DNA from: an uncultured Eubacterium sp. | GTDB taxonomy: Bacteria > Bacillota > Clostridia > Lachnospirales > Lachnospiraceae | Reading direction: 5' to 3' | Length of the DNA stretch: 38,645 bases | Assembly: GCA_910584245.1 (NCBI GenBank) | Contig: CAJTZF010000026.1 | Location: forward strand, 1 to 38,645 | Shown: one piece after another, positions 7,644 through 16,218 of the stretch | Numbering within the stretch: the stretch's first letter is position 1 | How the letters are laid out: every line of letters begins with the position of its first letter | Notes under the pieces: model-generated | Databases searched by the model: none | Told to the model about the DNA's origin: nothing | The model's input: only the letters and a program-made list of their open reading frames with translations | Position numbers and translations under genes: made by a program

Positions 7644-8813
7644 TTGAAAGGAAAATTGGCAAGAATAGTATTGGTCGCAGGTATAATCGCGTTACTTTTT
7701 GGGGTCGAATGCCTGGGAGACGGATATAAAAGTGTAATACTAGAGAAAATTAGTACATCCCTATACAAAAATTCCCTGCTTGTGTCGAAGATGCCGGGTC
7801 ACTTGATCGTTCAAATCGCTGCGGGAAATAAGCTGTTTTTCGGCATGGATCAGACGGCAGACCAGACGAAGAGCCGTTTGGTTTACCGGGAAAACCAGGG
7901 AGGGACAGACCGGCAGATGGCGGAGGCGGAAAATGAGTCCCAGCTGTATAGTTCAGGGGATGCCTCGGCGGTGGCGGGGGAAAATCTTGCCCAGGTGCAG
8001 ACGATGGGCGGTGGGTCCGGCACCGCGGCCTACGTCAATAAGCTTCGTGAAAATAAGGATGTGAGTTATTTATGGAATCATTTTTATATTATTGATTCTA
8101 CGACGTCAGTTACAAAAAAGCTTTTTAATGTAGAACAAATGCTTAGCAGAAATATGACGTTGAAGCAAAAGCAGGGGAAAAAGCAAATACTCATTTATCA
8201 TACGCACGGGGCTTCCGAGGCATTTTGTGACAGCCGGAAAGGGGAAGAGGCGGACTCGGTAGTAGGAGTGGGTATGGAGCTGGCCAAGGAGCTTGAGAAA
8301 AACGGCTATTCGGTTTATCACGATAAGACAAAATACGATTTAATCAATGGGGCGATTGACCGTAGCAAGGCGTATAACACCTCTCTCGAGGGAATCCAGA
8401 AAATTATGCAGGAAAATCCGGATATCCAGGTGACCATTGACCTGCACCGGGACTCTGTCGGTAAAAATAAACATACATATACGATGATCGACGGGAAAAA
8501 GACGGCAATCGTTATGTTTTTTAATGGAATGAGCCGGTCGAAATCAGGGAAAATAGATTATCTGTTTAATCCAAATCTTGAGGCGAATCTTTCATTCAGC
8601 CTACAGCTTAAATGTCATGCAATGGAAACGTTTGAGGGATTTACGAAGCCAATCTACCTGAAAGGATACCGATATAATCTTCATGTGGCAGAACGTGCAC
8701 TATTGGTAGAACTGGGAAATGAAAATAATACAGTAGAAGAGGCGAAAAATGCAGCAAGTCCGTTGGCAAAAGTGATTGCAGATGTTTTAAAGGGCGAAGT
8801 GACTGGACGTTAA
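7644..8813 (+). CDS. spoIIP: Stage II sporulation protein P (peptidoglycan hydrolase)
   Basis: Protein of about 389 residues with an N-terminal membrane anchor (residues 5-22) and a C-terminal zinc amidase domain. SpoIIP works with SpoIID and SpoIIM to dissolve the septum and drive engulfment. The diagnostic segments are LIYHTHGASEAF (zinc histidine region), VTIDLHRDSVG and the C-terminal ALLVELGNENNT with the catalytic glutamate. The start is taken at TTG 7644, seven bases after TGGGGGAG; an upstream TTG at 7608 lacks a ribosome binding site. It follows gpr by 77 bases. Its last four bases overlap the stop of the convergent XRE gene. Family call is firm. Confidence 0.93.
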   Translation: MKGKLARIVLVAGIIALLFGVECLGDGYKSVILEKISTSLYKNSLLVSKMPGHLIVQIAAGNKLFFGMDQTADQTKSRLVYRENQGGTDRQMAEAENESQLYSSGDASAVAGENLAQVQTMGGGSGTAAYVNKLRENKDVSYLWNHFYIIDSTTSVTKKLFNVEQMLSRNMTLKQKQGKKQILIYHTHGASEAFCDSRKGEEADSVVGVGMELAKELEKNGYSVYHDKTKYDLINGAIDRSKAYNTSLEGIQKIMQENPDIQVTIDLHRDSVGKNKHTYTMIDGKKTAIVMFFNGMSRSKSGKIDYLFNPNLEANLSFSLQLKCHAMETFEGFTKPIYLKGYRYNLHVAERALLVELGNENNTVEEAKNAASPLAKVIADVLKGEVTGR

Positions 8814-9202
8814 AAATACCTTTTGGTATCGTTCCACGGAATTCCATTCCGATGCGGTATGGATTTGTTATTTTCATGAATGCGGTTTATTGATTCCGCA
8901 ATAAGACACAGTGCGGTCACTTCGTCGTCGTTCAGATATTTGGCGTACTGGACGAGCCGTTGAAGCTGGGGGGTAAATAAGCATCTGTCGTGTGTTTCAA
9001 AAAGCAGTTGACAGGGAATATCCAGTTCTTGTGCAATGCGCAGTAAAGTATCCGCTTTGGGATTATTTAGCCCCCGCTCTATTTTGCCGATCGTTGCGGT
9101 GGCAAGTCCCGCCTGGCTTGCAAGCTGTTCCTGGCTGATGTTTTTTGCCTCGCGGAAGTTTCGTATTTGAAGTCCGATATGTCTAAAGTCTTTCGTATTC
9201 AC
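8810..9202 (-). CDS. XRE-family helix-turn-helix regulator
   Basis: DNA-binding protein of 130 residues. Residues 8-65 form a classical XRE helix-turn-helix: GLQIRNFREAKNISQEQLASQ, then ATIGKIERGLNNPKADTL. The C-terminal half, QRLVQYAKYLNDDEVTALCLIAESI, is helical and could be a dimerisation region. Start is GTG 9202, eight bases after AGGAGG. It is divergent from another XRE-type gene at 9373, and the shared 170-base spacer holds inverted repeats. The target and ligand are unknown. It overlaps the spoIIP stop by four bases on the opposite strand. Confidence 0.85.
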   Translation of the reverse strand: MNTKDFRHIGLQIRNFREAKNISQEQLASQAGLATATIGKIERGLNNPKADTLLRIAQELDIPCQLLFETHDRCLFTPQLQRLVQYAKYLNDDEVTALCLIAESINRIHENNKSIPHRNGIPWNDTKRYF

Positions 9203-9264
9203 TGCGGATCCTCCTTTTGCAGAATGGTATATATTTAGTGTAAATGCTGGGAGAATTGTCCACA

Positions 9265-9312
9265 AGAAACTAAAGTAGTTTTTCTCCTCATATAAAAGTT
9301 ATTTTAGTTTCT
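9265..9312. promoter_or_regulatory. Inverted-repeat operator candidate between two XRE genes
   Basis: AGAAACTAAA at 9265-9274 and TTTAGTTTCT at 9303-9312 are perfect 10-base inverted copies 28 bases apart. The first also belongs to a local palindrome, AAACTA-AAG-TAGTTT (9267-9281). A weak promoter (TGTTCA 9312-9317, 17 bases, TAAAAT 9335-9340) for the rightward gene touches the second copy. This looks like an operator for one of the flanking XRE proteins. Confidence 0.45.
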
Positions 9313-9372
9313 GTTCATTGTGCAGAGGATCGTGTAAAATAAAAAACACACGTAAATAGGGAGGGGTATAGG

Positions 9373-9735
9373 ATGACAGAAGCTGTAAATAGTGCTGTGG
9401 GCAGGCGTCTGCGGAATATACGGGAGATGCTTGAGGTCAAAGTGATGGACATGGCGGACAGCCTGGAAATCAGCGTGGGCTATTACCGGAAGCTGGAGAG
9501 GGGCGATCATGCGATCCGTCTTCCGTTACTAATTCTTTTGCACGAAATATATGGCATTGATTTGAATTATTTGATTACGGGGCGGGCGAGGGAAGAGGAT
9601 ATTGCCAGGGATCTTGTCTGCGGAAATCCAGAGGAAATGTTCTATTTACTGCACCGGCTTCTGAATTCGTGTGAAAAAACGTATATGGCACACATTCAGG
9701 AGGGAAGGGAACATGGCGACAAAGAGTATTGTTAG
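9373..9735 (+). CDS. XRE-like helix-turn-helix protein
   Basis: Protein of 120 residues. Residues 8-65 form an XRE-type helix-turn-helix: VGRRLRNIREMLEVKVMDMADSLEIS, then GYYRKLERGDHAI, and a typical tail helix LILLHEIYGIDLNYLITG. The C-terminal half is helical (PEEMFYLLHRLLNSCEKTYM) and may mediate dimerisation. Start ATG 9373 follows GGGAGGGG. Its end overlaps the next gene (stand-alone LytTR protein) by 23 bases, so translation of the two is probably coupled. A pairing of an XRE protein with a LytTR DNA-binding protein suggests a small regulatory switch for the peptide-transport-like locus that follows. Function beyond DNA binding is not known. Confidence 0.82.
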   Translation: MTEAVNSAVGRRLRNIREMLEVKVMDMADSLEISVGYYRKLERGDHAIRLPLLILLHEIYGIDLNYLITGRAREEDIARDLVCGNPEEMFYLLHRLLNSCEKTYMAHIQEGREHGDKEYC

Positions 9736-10072
9736 AGAGAATTCGGATGTATTTGTGTGCGTGGATGGAAAGATGAGCCATATAAAGATAGAAGATATTA
9801 TTTATGTGGAGCACAATAGCAGGGCGGTATTTTTATATACGGTAAATGGAGTTATCGGCATACCTTATATGACGTTAAACGGGATTTATCATATTCTGGG
9901 GAAGGATTACCTGTTCCAATGCCACAAGTCATACCTTGTAAACCGCATACATATTGAAAGTATTGACCGGACGGGAAACTGTATTATTTTGAAAAATTAC
10001 CCGGGGACGGTTTCCGTGGGCAGGAAATATAAAGGGGAACTATTGCGCGAAATGCACTATCTTCCATCATAG
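9713..10072 (+). CDS. Stand-alone LytTR DNA-binding protein
   Basis: Protein of 119 residues made up almost entirely of a LytTR DNA-binding domain with no receiver domain. The core runs from IKIEDIIYVEHNSRAVFLYT through FQCHKSYLVNRIHIESI to the C-terminal GTVSVGRKYKGELLREM, which is the classical C-terminal beta-strand/recognition segment. Stand-alone LytTR proteins usually regulate neighbouring peptide or bacteriocin loci. Start ATG 9713 after AGGAGGGAAGGG. It overlaps the preceding XRE gene by 23 bases. A strong promoter begins just after its stop codon, so the next operon is separate. Target sites are not identified. Confidence 0.87.
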   Translation: MATKSIVRENSDVFVCVDGKMSHIKIEDIIYVEHNSRAVFLYTVNGVIGIPYMTLNGIYHILGKDYLFQCHKSYLVNRIHIESIDRTGNCIILKNYPGTVSVGRKYKGELLREMHYLPS

Positions 10073-10075
10073 TAG

Positions 10076-10104
10076 TTGCCAGGACTTTTTCCTTGTGCTA
10101 TGAT
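10076..10104 (+). promoter_or_regulatory. SigA-type promoter of the first LytTR/GHKL system
   Basis: TTGCCA (10076-10081), a 17-base spacer and TATGAT (10099-10104). The expected start of transcription is near 10111, about 80 bases before the response regulator gene. Confidence 0.72.
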
Positions 10105-10189
10105 TATGTTTGTGTCAGAGAAGAAGGCATATCTGAAGGCGTTTTAAGCGTCCAGAATGTGGAATCATGTAAAACAGAGGGATTCGAAG

Positions 10190-10954
10190 ATGAGAACAAT
10201 GAAGATCGCCATTGTAGAGGATGAAAAGGCCCACGCGCAATTGTTACAGAGCTATATTGCTGAATGGACAAAAGACAACTATATCCATGCACGTATTTCT
10301 ATTTTTTCCAGCGCAGAGAAATTCCTTTTTTTCTGGGAGGACAACTTGTGTCTGGACGCGTTGTTTTTAGACATTCAAATGCCGGGTATGGACGGCGTGG
10401 AGCTGGCGAAGAAAATCCGGGAACAGAACCGGGACATCGCGATCGTTTTTACGACGGGAATGACCGATTATCTTCAGGAGGGGTACGAGGTGGCGGCCCT
10501 TCATTATTTAGTTAAGCCGCTGGAGAAAGCGAAAGTGTGGGACTGTATGGAGCGCATATGTGGCAGGCAGGAGAGTGGGAAAAGCCATATATTTATGCTT
10601 GAGGCAGAAGTCGAAGAAACCGGGGAGAAGTGCAGTGTGCGGTTTACCGAACAGGACATTCACTATTTAGAGGCGGCCGGGCACTATACAAGAGTCTGTA
10701 CGGATAAGGCCGTGTTCCGGGTGAAAAGGGCAATTCGCCAGTGGGAGCAGGAACTTGACGAAGAGGCCTTTGTATTTAGCCACCGGTCGTACTTGGTAAA
10801 TCTTCTCTATGTCAGCCAGATCAACCGGAAAGATCTTGTGTTGGACGACGGCGAACGGATTCCGCTGAGCAGGAGAAATATAAAAGCTTTCCACGATGCT
10901 TTCATTCAGTTTTACGATAAAGATTGCCATACAAAAGAGGAGGGAACCGTATAG
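10190..10954 (+). CDS. LytTR-family response regulator
   Basis: Response regulator of 254 residues in the AgrA/LytR class. The receiver domain (about 1-125) has the acidic pair in VEDE, the phospho-acceptor D61 in LFLDIQMPGMDG, the switch T in TTG and K in LVKPLEK. The C-terminal LytTR domain holds HYLEAAGHYTRV and SHRSYLVNLLYVSQINRKDLVLDDG. Start ATG 10190 follows GAGG with 9-base spacing; ATG 10199 is a possible alternative. The kinase gene begins directly after its stop codon. Family knowledge: such regulators bind pairs of direct repeats upstream of target promoters. No matching repeat was confirmed here. Likely targets are this operon or the ABC exporter pair downstream. Confidence 0.9.
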   Translation: MRTMKIAIVEDEKAHAQLLQSYIAEWTKDNYIHARISIFSSAEKFLFFWEDNLCLDALFLDIQMPGMDGVELAKKIREQNRDIAIVFTTGMTDYLQEGYEVAALHYLVKPLEKAKVWDCMERICGRQESGKSHIFMLEAEVEETGEKCSVRFTEQDIHYLEAAGHYTRVCTDKAVFRVKRAIRQWEQELDEEAFVFSHRSYLVNLLYVSQINRKDLVLDDGERIPLSRRNIKAFHDAFIQFYDKDCHTKEEGTV

Positions 10955-11677
10955 ATGGGATTATTATTTTACATGGCGCTGGCGGGTGTACTGGCACTGG
11001 CCGGGTTCTTCTTTTTGCGTTTTCTGTTTCGGTATATGATAGACAGAAGGATTTCTACCTATCAAAGCGAGCTGGTTGAAAAGCACTGTGAAGAGGTGGA
11101 AAATATGTACCGGCAGGTGCGGGGATGGCGCCACGATTATAAACATCATATCCAGACGATGAAGGCGCATCTTGCCATGAAGCAATATGATGTGCTGGAG
11201 AATTATTTGAATGATTTGGATGTTGACCTGACGACTGTCGATACGGTCGTCAAAACCGGCAATGTCCGGATTGACGCGGTGCTGAATAGTAAGCTGGCTG
11301 TGGCTAAAAAGAAACAGATTCCGGTCAATGCCAAGGCGATTGTGCCGAAAGAACTTCCGGTGTCTGAGGTAGATCTCTGTATTATCCTTGGAAATCTTCT
11401 GGATAACGCGATGGAGGCATGTGAAAAACAGCCGGCAGAGGATAGTCGGTTTATCCGGGTCTATATTGGGATTCTGAAATCGCAGCTTTATATTTATGTG
11501 GCAAATTCTATGACAAATGATATTAAGAAGCAGGGAAAGACCTATCTCACGACAAAGACGGGTGGGCATGGCTTTGGCCTGCTGCGGGTAGACCGTGTGG
11601 TGGCACGGTACGGGGGATACTTGAACCGTCAGCATGAAACAGGGGTTTTTGCTACGGAAATTATGCTGAATATGTAG
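10955..11677 (+). CDS. GHKL-type sensor histidine kinase, single membrane segment
   Basis: Kinase of 240 residues, AgrC-like in its catalytic part but short. One transmembrane helix lies at about residues 4-27, followed by a coiled stretch and the phospho-acceptor segment RHDYKHH near residue 59. The ATPase domain has the N box GNLLDNAMEAC and the G box GGHGFGLLRV. True AgrC proteins have six or seven membrane helices and a peptide-binding pore; here there is one helix and hardly any outside region, so a small-molecule or membrane-state signal, or a partner protein, is more likely. It starts immediately after the response regulator stop codon, with AGGAGGG before it. A terminator at 11690 ends the pair. 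Confidence 0.88.
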   Translation: MGLLFYMALAGVLALAGFFFLRFLFRYMIDRRISTYQSELVEKHCEEVENMYRQVRGWRHDYKHHIQTMKAHLAMKQYDVLENYLNDLDVDLTTVDTVVKTGNVRIDAVLNSKLAVAKKKQIPVNAKAIVPKELPVSEVDLCIILGNLLDNAMEACEKQPAEDSRFIRVYIGILKSQLYIYVANSMTNDIKKQGKTYLTTKTGGHGFGLLRVDRVVARYGGYLNRQHETGVFATEIMLNM

Positions 11678-11689
11678 GAATAACCACTT

Positions 11690-11723
11690 GTGCACAGGGG
11701 ACGACCTTCTGTGCACTCTTTTT
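11690..11723 (+). terminator. Intrinsic terminator after the kinase gene
   Basis: GTGCACAG and CTGTGCAC form a perfect 8-bp stem with further pairing of GGG with CC inside, followed by a short T-rich tract (TCTTTTT). It separates the two-component genes from the ABC exporter genes. Confidence 0.82.
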
Positions 11724-11749
11724 ATGTCAGGGAAAATATATGTTATACT
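11721..11749 (+). promoter_or_regulatory. Promoter of the ABC exporter pair
   Basis: TATACT (11744-11749) is preceded by TGT, an extended -10. A weak -35, TTTATG, lies 17 bases upstream. This would start the exporter operon independently of the kinase genes, overlapping the terminator tail. Confidence 0.5.
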
Positions 11750-11776
11750 GTGGAATAGAGGAAAGGAGGGATAAGT

Positions 11777-13610
11777 TTGAAGATAGAAGAAAAAACATAT
11801 TCTGTGTTCCAAAATATTTTATTTCTTATTAGGGAGAGCAGGGAGTTAGACAAGCGAATTTTATCCTTTACGGCAATTGCGATTGTGACGGGGGTAATGA
11901 TGCCGGTGTTTGGGATCTATCTGCCCAAGACGGCTGTGGACCTGCTTGCGAGGAGAGCAGGAATACGGGAGATTGCGGCTGTTATGGGAGGCCTTGTGGC
12001 ATTTATGCTTGTTATATACGGAGTCGGGGGGATATTTTAAGAGAGCGGGCTATTTTTTCTGGAATAATTACCGGAAGATATGTATGCAGAAACTATATTT
12101 TCACTCGGTGGATATCCATTATGCCTATGCGGAAGATGCTGGCTGCCGGCAGCAGTACGAAAAGGCGGTGACAGCGGTGTCATATGGGGACTACAGCGGA
12201 CCATCGCGGCTGTTCCGGCAAGTGCCGGACCTGATTATTGATATTCTCTGTTTCTTTTTATATTCCGATATTCTATCCTCACTTCACATTATGGTTGTCC
12301 TTTTATTACTGTTCAGCGCTTTGGTTATATGGCTGTTTGAAAAAAAGGAGGCGGCTTGTCATGAGAGAACAATGGAAGAGTATGCTTTGCTTGGGAGGAA
12401 ATACCGGTATACGATGAACAGCTGCCAGGATGTGAGGAAGGGAAAGGATATACGCGTGTATGATATGTCCGGTTGGCTGGCATGCATTATCCGTTTTCTG
12501 CAGGAGGGGAAAAATAAGTGCATCAAAGAGAGGAAACGCCAGGAGTATATTACCCAGGTTGCCGGCTGCGTATTGAATCTGCTCCGGGATGGCATTGCGT
12601 ATACTTATTTGATTTATATGGCAGTACAAGGAAAAATCAGTCTTGGGGATTTTATGCTCCATTTTGGTGCAATTACCGGATTTTCCACATGGGTGACAGG
12701 AATTATATGGGGAATCGGAAATATCAAAACTGGGAATATCCAGTTCAACTATATCCGCACTTATTTGGATATTCCCGTCGAGGATATTAGGAAATCGGAG
12801 TGTCCCATGCCGGATCTCTCCCGTGGGGTGGAAATCACGTTTGACCATGTAAGTTTTCGGTATCCCGGCAGTGATACGGATACGGTACACGATGTAAGTT
12901 TTACGATTCACAAAGGGGAGCGGGTGGCGATTGTCGGGTTGAATGGCGCCGGAAAAACTACGCTTGTCAAATTGATGACTGGTTTTTATGAGCCGACTGG
13001 GGGGAGCATTCTGGTTAATGGAACCGAGTTGTCCAAATGGGGTAAACAGGATATATATGCGCTCTATTCAGCGGTATTTCAAAAGGCGATGATTCTCCCT
13101 TTTATGTTGGATGAAAATATTGCGCTGACCCATAAAGAGGAGATCGACCAGGAACGGATCAATGAAGTGCTGGCACAGTCTGGTTTATATGAGGATTTAG
13201 TCAGGCGGAATATCACAAAGGACCGTTATATGACCCAGAAGCTGACGCGGGACGGGGTCAGTCTCTCCGGTGGCCAGCAACAGAAATTTCTTTTGGCGCG
13301 GGCGCTCTACAAAGATGCCCCGGTACTCGTACTGGACGAGCCGACGGCGGCCCTGGATCCTATCGCAGAGAAGGAAATGTATGAGAAGTATGATATTCTC
13401 TGTCGTGGGAAGACGGCATTATTCATTTCCCACCGCCTGGCGAGCACCCAGTTCTCGGATCGGATTCTTTTTATGAAAAAAGGGGAGATAACGGAATGCG
13501 GCAGTCATGAGGAGCTTCTTTCGATGGATGGGGAATATGCCCATATGTTTGAAGTCCAGAGTTATTATTACAACTTGTCGGAGGAGATGGACGGGGAGGT
13601 GTGGGCATGA
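11777..13610 (+). pseudogene. ABC exporter half-transporter interrupted by a one-base frameshift
   Basis: The reading frame starts at TTG 11777 (after GGAGGG) and stops at TAA 12038-12040. The downstream frame continues without a break in sequence sense to 13610. Removing one G from the run of six G at 12026-12031 joins them into one protein of about 610 residues reading GVGGYFKRAGYFFW across the junction. The whole would have a six-helix membrane domain and then an ATPase domain: GLNGAGKTT (Walker A), LSGGQQQK (signature), LVLDEPTAALDP (Walker B) and ISHRLAS (switch). It would partner the next gene as a heterodimeric exporter. Whether the break is real, a phase-variable switch or a sequencing error cannot be told here. 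The ATPase part alone is intact. Confidence 0.85.
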
Positions 13611-15475
13611 ATATAAAAAATAAGAAACTTACGGAGCGCCTTACGCTGTCCGAGAAATGGCATGTGTGCCGGCGGGTTCTTGTTGAGATGAGGAGGATGT
13701 CTCCTGCCTTTTTTCCCGCTACGCTTATCCGGCAGCTGCTGGAAGTGTCCCGGGGGTATTTAGGGATCTATGTGTCGAGTGAAGTACTGAGTGGGTTAGA
13801 GCGGGGAGTGCCGGCCAGGTCTCTAATCATGAAGACAGGTTTTATACTCGGAGCGATTTTTGTGTTCAGCCTGCTTGCGTGCTGGCTCCAGAGTTATAGC
13901 AACCGGGTAAAGGATCAGGTATATGATTTGCTGGCAGGGAAAATGGCAGTTAAATCGGCGCAGATGGATTATCCAGAGCTGGACAGTCCCTATCTAAACC
14001 AGCTGAAAAACCGTATAAATGAAGATAATAGCTGGGGAAATGGTATTTATGGGGCATATTTGTGTGTAGAATATCTTATTTACCAGTTTTGGAATGTATG
14101 TATGGCAGCCGCGTTTCTATGGCCGGTCGCCTCCTGCATCATTCAGGTGGAAAACCCGTTTTTCTGGGTGTTTGTTGCCGTTTTGTTGTTTGTGTTGGCG
14201 GCAAATGGACTGGGTGAGAGTTTTTTTGCAGAAAGGCTTGTCTATTATATGCAGCAGGAGCCGGGGCGGCCGGAGGATATGGACCTGACATGGGACTTTG
14301 TAGAGGGGGAAAGCGGCCGGGCCGATAACTTAAAGGATATAAAGCTGTATGGAGCCAGATCATTAGTTTATGAATATTTATGTGAGCATGGGAAACAATT
14401 TCGGGATAGGAAGAATGAAAATATGTCAAAGGCAGATGGGATAAACGCTCTTGTAAATAATGTTCTGGGAGCCGGCGTCCAGGGAATTTGTTATTTTTTC
14501 ATTACACTTTTGGCAGCAGGAGGAAGCGTATCGGTGGGTATGATAGTCCGGTATGTGGCATGTTTTGAGCGCATTGTAACGGCGCTGCAGGCAATTATAC
14601 GGGATTTACAGGGCTTTCTTCTCGTGGCCAGGAGACAGGCCACGACGATGGAATATTTGGATGCGGCGGGATCCTTGTATAAAGGGATGCTTCCGGTGGA
14701 AAAGCGGAACGATGATGAATATGAAATTGAATTTCGAGATGTATCCTTCCGTTACCCGGGAAGTGAAGTGGATGCGCTGAGCCATCTTTCTTTAAAGATC
14801 CGGATTGGGGAACGGATGGCGGTAGTTGGGAAAAACGGTTCGGGTAAAACGACAATGATTAAATTGCTCAGCCGCCTCTACGACCCAACAGAGGGGCAAA
14901 TTTTGTTAAATGGTATTGATATACGCAAATTTGATTATTGTGAGTACCGAAAGCTTTTCTCGATTATTTTTCAGGATTTTTCCCTCTTTTCCTTTTCGAT
15001 TGCCCAAAATGTGGCTGCCAGTGAGGAGTACGATGCGGAAAAGGTGAGGGGGTGTCTGGAGCGTGCCGGATTTGGGGAACGTCTGGCACAGCTTTCAGAT
15101 GGGATTGAAACGGTGATAGATAAGGAATGGGAGGATAATGGCATTCTGGTTTCGGGTGGTGAGCGGCAAAAGATTGCGATTGCCAGGGCGCTTTACAAGG
15201 AAGCCCCTTTTATTCTTCTGGACGAGCCAACGGCATCATTAGACCCGCTGGCAGAATTTGAGGTGTATTCCGCCTTTCAGGAAATGGTGGGGAGCAAAAC
15301 GGCCATTTATATCTCGCACCGTCTTTCCTCCTGTCGGTTTTGTAATGATATTGTCGTATTTGATGCTGGAAGGATTGCCCAGCGAGGAAGCCATGAACAG
15401 CTTATGAAGGAAAAGAGGGGACTATATTACTCTCTTTGGTCGGCACAGGCGGAATACTATGAGAAGAAAAGATAA
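13607..15475 (+). CDS. ABC exporter half-transporter (membrane plus ATPase domain)
   Basis: Protein of 622 residues with an N-terminal membrane domain of about six helices and a C-terminal ATPase domain. The motifs are GKNGSGKTT (Walker A), FQDFSLF (Q loop), VSGGERQK (signature, with V for the usual L), ILLDEPTASLDP (Walker B) and ISHRLSS. Start ATG 13607 overlaps the preceding stop as ATGA, with GGGGAGG at a good distance; GTG 13601 is too close to that site. The pair resembles heterodimeric peptide or lipid exporters near LytTR/GHKL systems. No peptidase C39 domain is present, so it would not process a double-glycine leader itself. No terminator was seen before the next promoter at 15485. 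Confidence 0.9.
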   Translation: MNIKNKKLTERLTLSEKWHVCRRVLVEMRRMSPAFFPATLIRQLLEVSRGYLGIYVSSEVLSGLERGVPARSLIMKTGFILGAIFVFSLLACWLQSYSNRVKDQVYDLLAGKMAVKSAQMDYPELDSPYLNQLKNRINEDNSWGNGIYGAYLCVEYLIYQFWNVCMAAAFLWPVASCIIQVENPFFWVFVAVLLFVLAANGLGESFFAERLVYYMQQEPGRPEDMDLTWDFVEGESGRADNLKDIKLYGARSLVYEYLCEHGKQFRDRKNENMSKADGINALVNNVLGAGVQGICYFFITLLAAGGSVSVGMIVRYVACFERIVTALQAIIRDLQGFLLVARRQATTMEYLDAAGSLYKGMLPVEKRNDDEYEIEFRDVSFRYPGSEVDALSHLSLKIRIGERMAVVGKNGSGKTTMIKLLSRLYDPTEGQILLNGIDIRKFDYCEYRKLFSIIFQDFSLFSFSIAQNVAASEEYDAEKVRGCLERAGFGERLAQLSDGIETVIDKEWEDNGILVSGGERQKIAIARALYKEAPFILLDEPTASLDPLAEFEVYSAFQEMVGSKTAIYISHRLSSCRFCNDIVVFDAGRIAQRGSHEQLMKEKRGLYYSLWSAQAEYYEKKR

Positions 15476-15484
15476 GATGTTTGC

Positions 15485-15513
15485 TTGCCAAACCGGGATA
15501 TTCGGTATATAAT
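15485..15513 (+). promoter_or_regulatory. SigA-type promoter of the histidine phosphatase gene
   Basis: TTGCCA (15485-15490), a 17-base spacer and a perfect TATAAT (15508-15513). It lies ten bases after the ABC exporter stop codon. Confidence 0.8.
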
Positions 15514-15553
15514 GGATGCGGAACAATCGAATGTTTACTGGTTGGAGGAATCT

Positions 15554-16207
15554 ATGAAAGAGATTTTTTTTATCCGGCATGGCAGACAGAGTTCCAGGCT
15601 CTGTAATGTAGATGTCAGCCTGGATGATGCGGGGAGACGCCAGGCGGCTTTGGCAGCTGAGCGTCTCCGTACTTATGAGATCGGAAAATTGTATACGAGC
15701 GGATTGAAACGGGCGGTGGAGACGGCGGACATACTCGGTTCGCGCATGGGGCTTTCCCCGGTTGTGGTGGAAGAGTTCCGGGAAATTGATTTTGGAGCGA
15801 TGACGGGAAAGGAAGATTCCGTTATTGTGAAGGAATATGCGGATTTTCGCCGGGAGAGGGCTTTGCAGACGAGTGACCTGCCTTATCCCGGGGGAGAGTG
15901 TGGAGCGGATGTGGTGGCCAGGGCCATGCCCCGGCTGGAGCAAATTTGCCGGGGGCCGGAACAGCGGGTGGCAATTGTGGCACACGGAGGCGTGATACGG
16001 TCGCTGTGCGCGCATTTACTCGAAACGGATTTAAAAAATAAGCTGAAATTTGCCATTGACCTGGAGAATACGAGTATTACACAGCTTAGCTACGATGAGG
16101 AGAGGGGGCTGTACTATTTGGAACGGTTCAATGACTTTGCGCATCTGGAACGGTATCCAGAACTTTTGAGAAATAGCTGGAAGTCATCATTGATAAGGAA
16201 AGGATAG
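15554..16207 (+). CDS. Histidine phosphatase family protein
   Basis: Cytoplasmic enzyme of 217 residues in the phosphoglycerate mutase-like (two-histidine phosphatase) superfamily. The catalytic RHG motif is in FFIRHGRQSS near the N-terminus, GLKRAVETA and EIDFGAMTGK supply further active-site residues, and VAHGGVIRSL holds the second histidine. Clostridial members include cobalamin (alpha-ribazole phosphatase) and fructose bisphosphatase-like enzymes, and the sequence alone does not choose. The methionine synthase downstream uses cobalamin, but that is a weak hint. Start ATG 15554 after TTGGAGGA. The MATE gene follows 11 bases later, so the two share an operon. Confidence 0.88.
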   Translation: MKEIFFIRHGRQSSRLCNVDVSLDDAGRRQAALAAERLRTYEIGKLYTSGLKRAVETADILGSRMGLSPVVVEEFREIDFGAMTGKEDSVIVKEYADFRRERALQTSDLPYPGGECGADVVARAMPRLEQICRGPEQRVAIVAHGGVIRSLCAHLLETDLKNKLKFAIDLENTSITQLSYDEERGLYYLERFNDFAHLERYPELLRNSWKSSLIRKG

Positions 16208-16218
16208 GAGATACGACT

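Noticed and set aside
10964..11812. Long open frame on the minus strand, antisense to the GHKL kinase
   Set aside because: No recognisable domain, rich in histidine, proline and cysteine as expected of a shadow; the plus strand carries a clear kinase.
12306..12911. Open frame on the minus strand inside the ABC exporter gene
   Set aside because: It is antisense to a well-matched exporter protein and has no ribosome binding site or family match.
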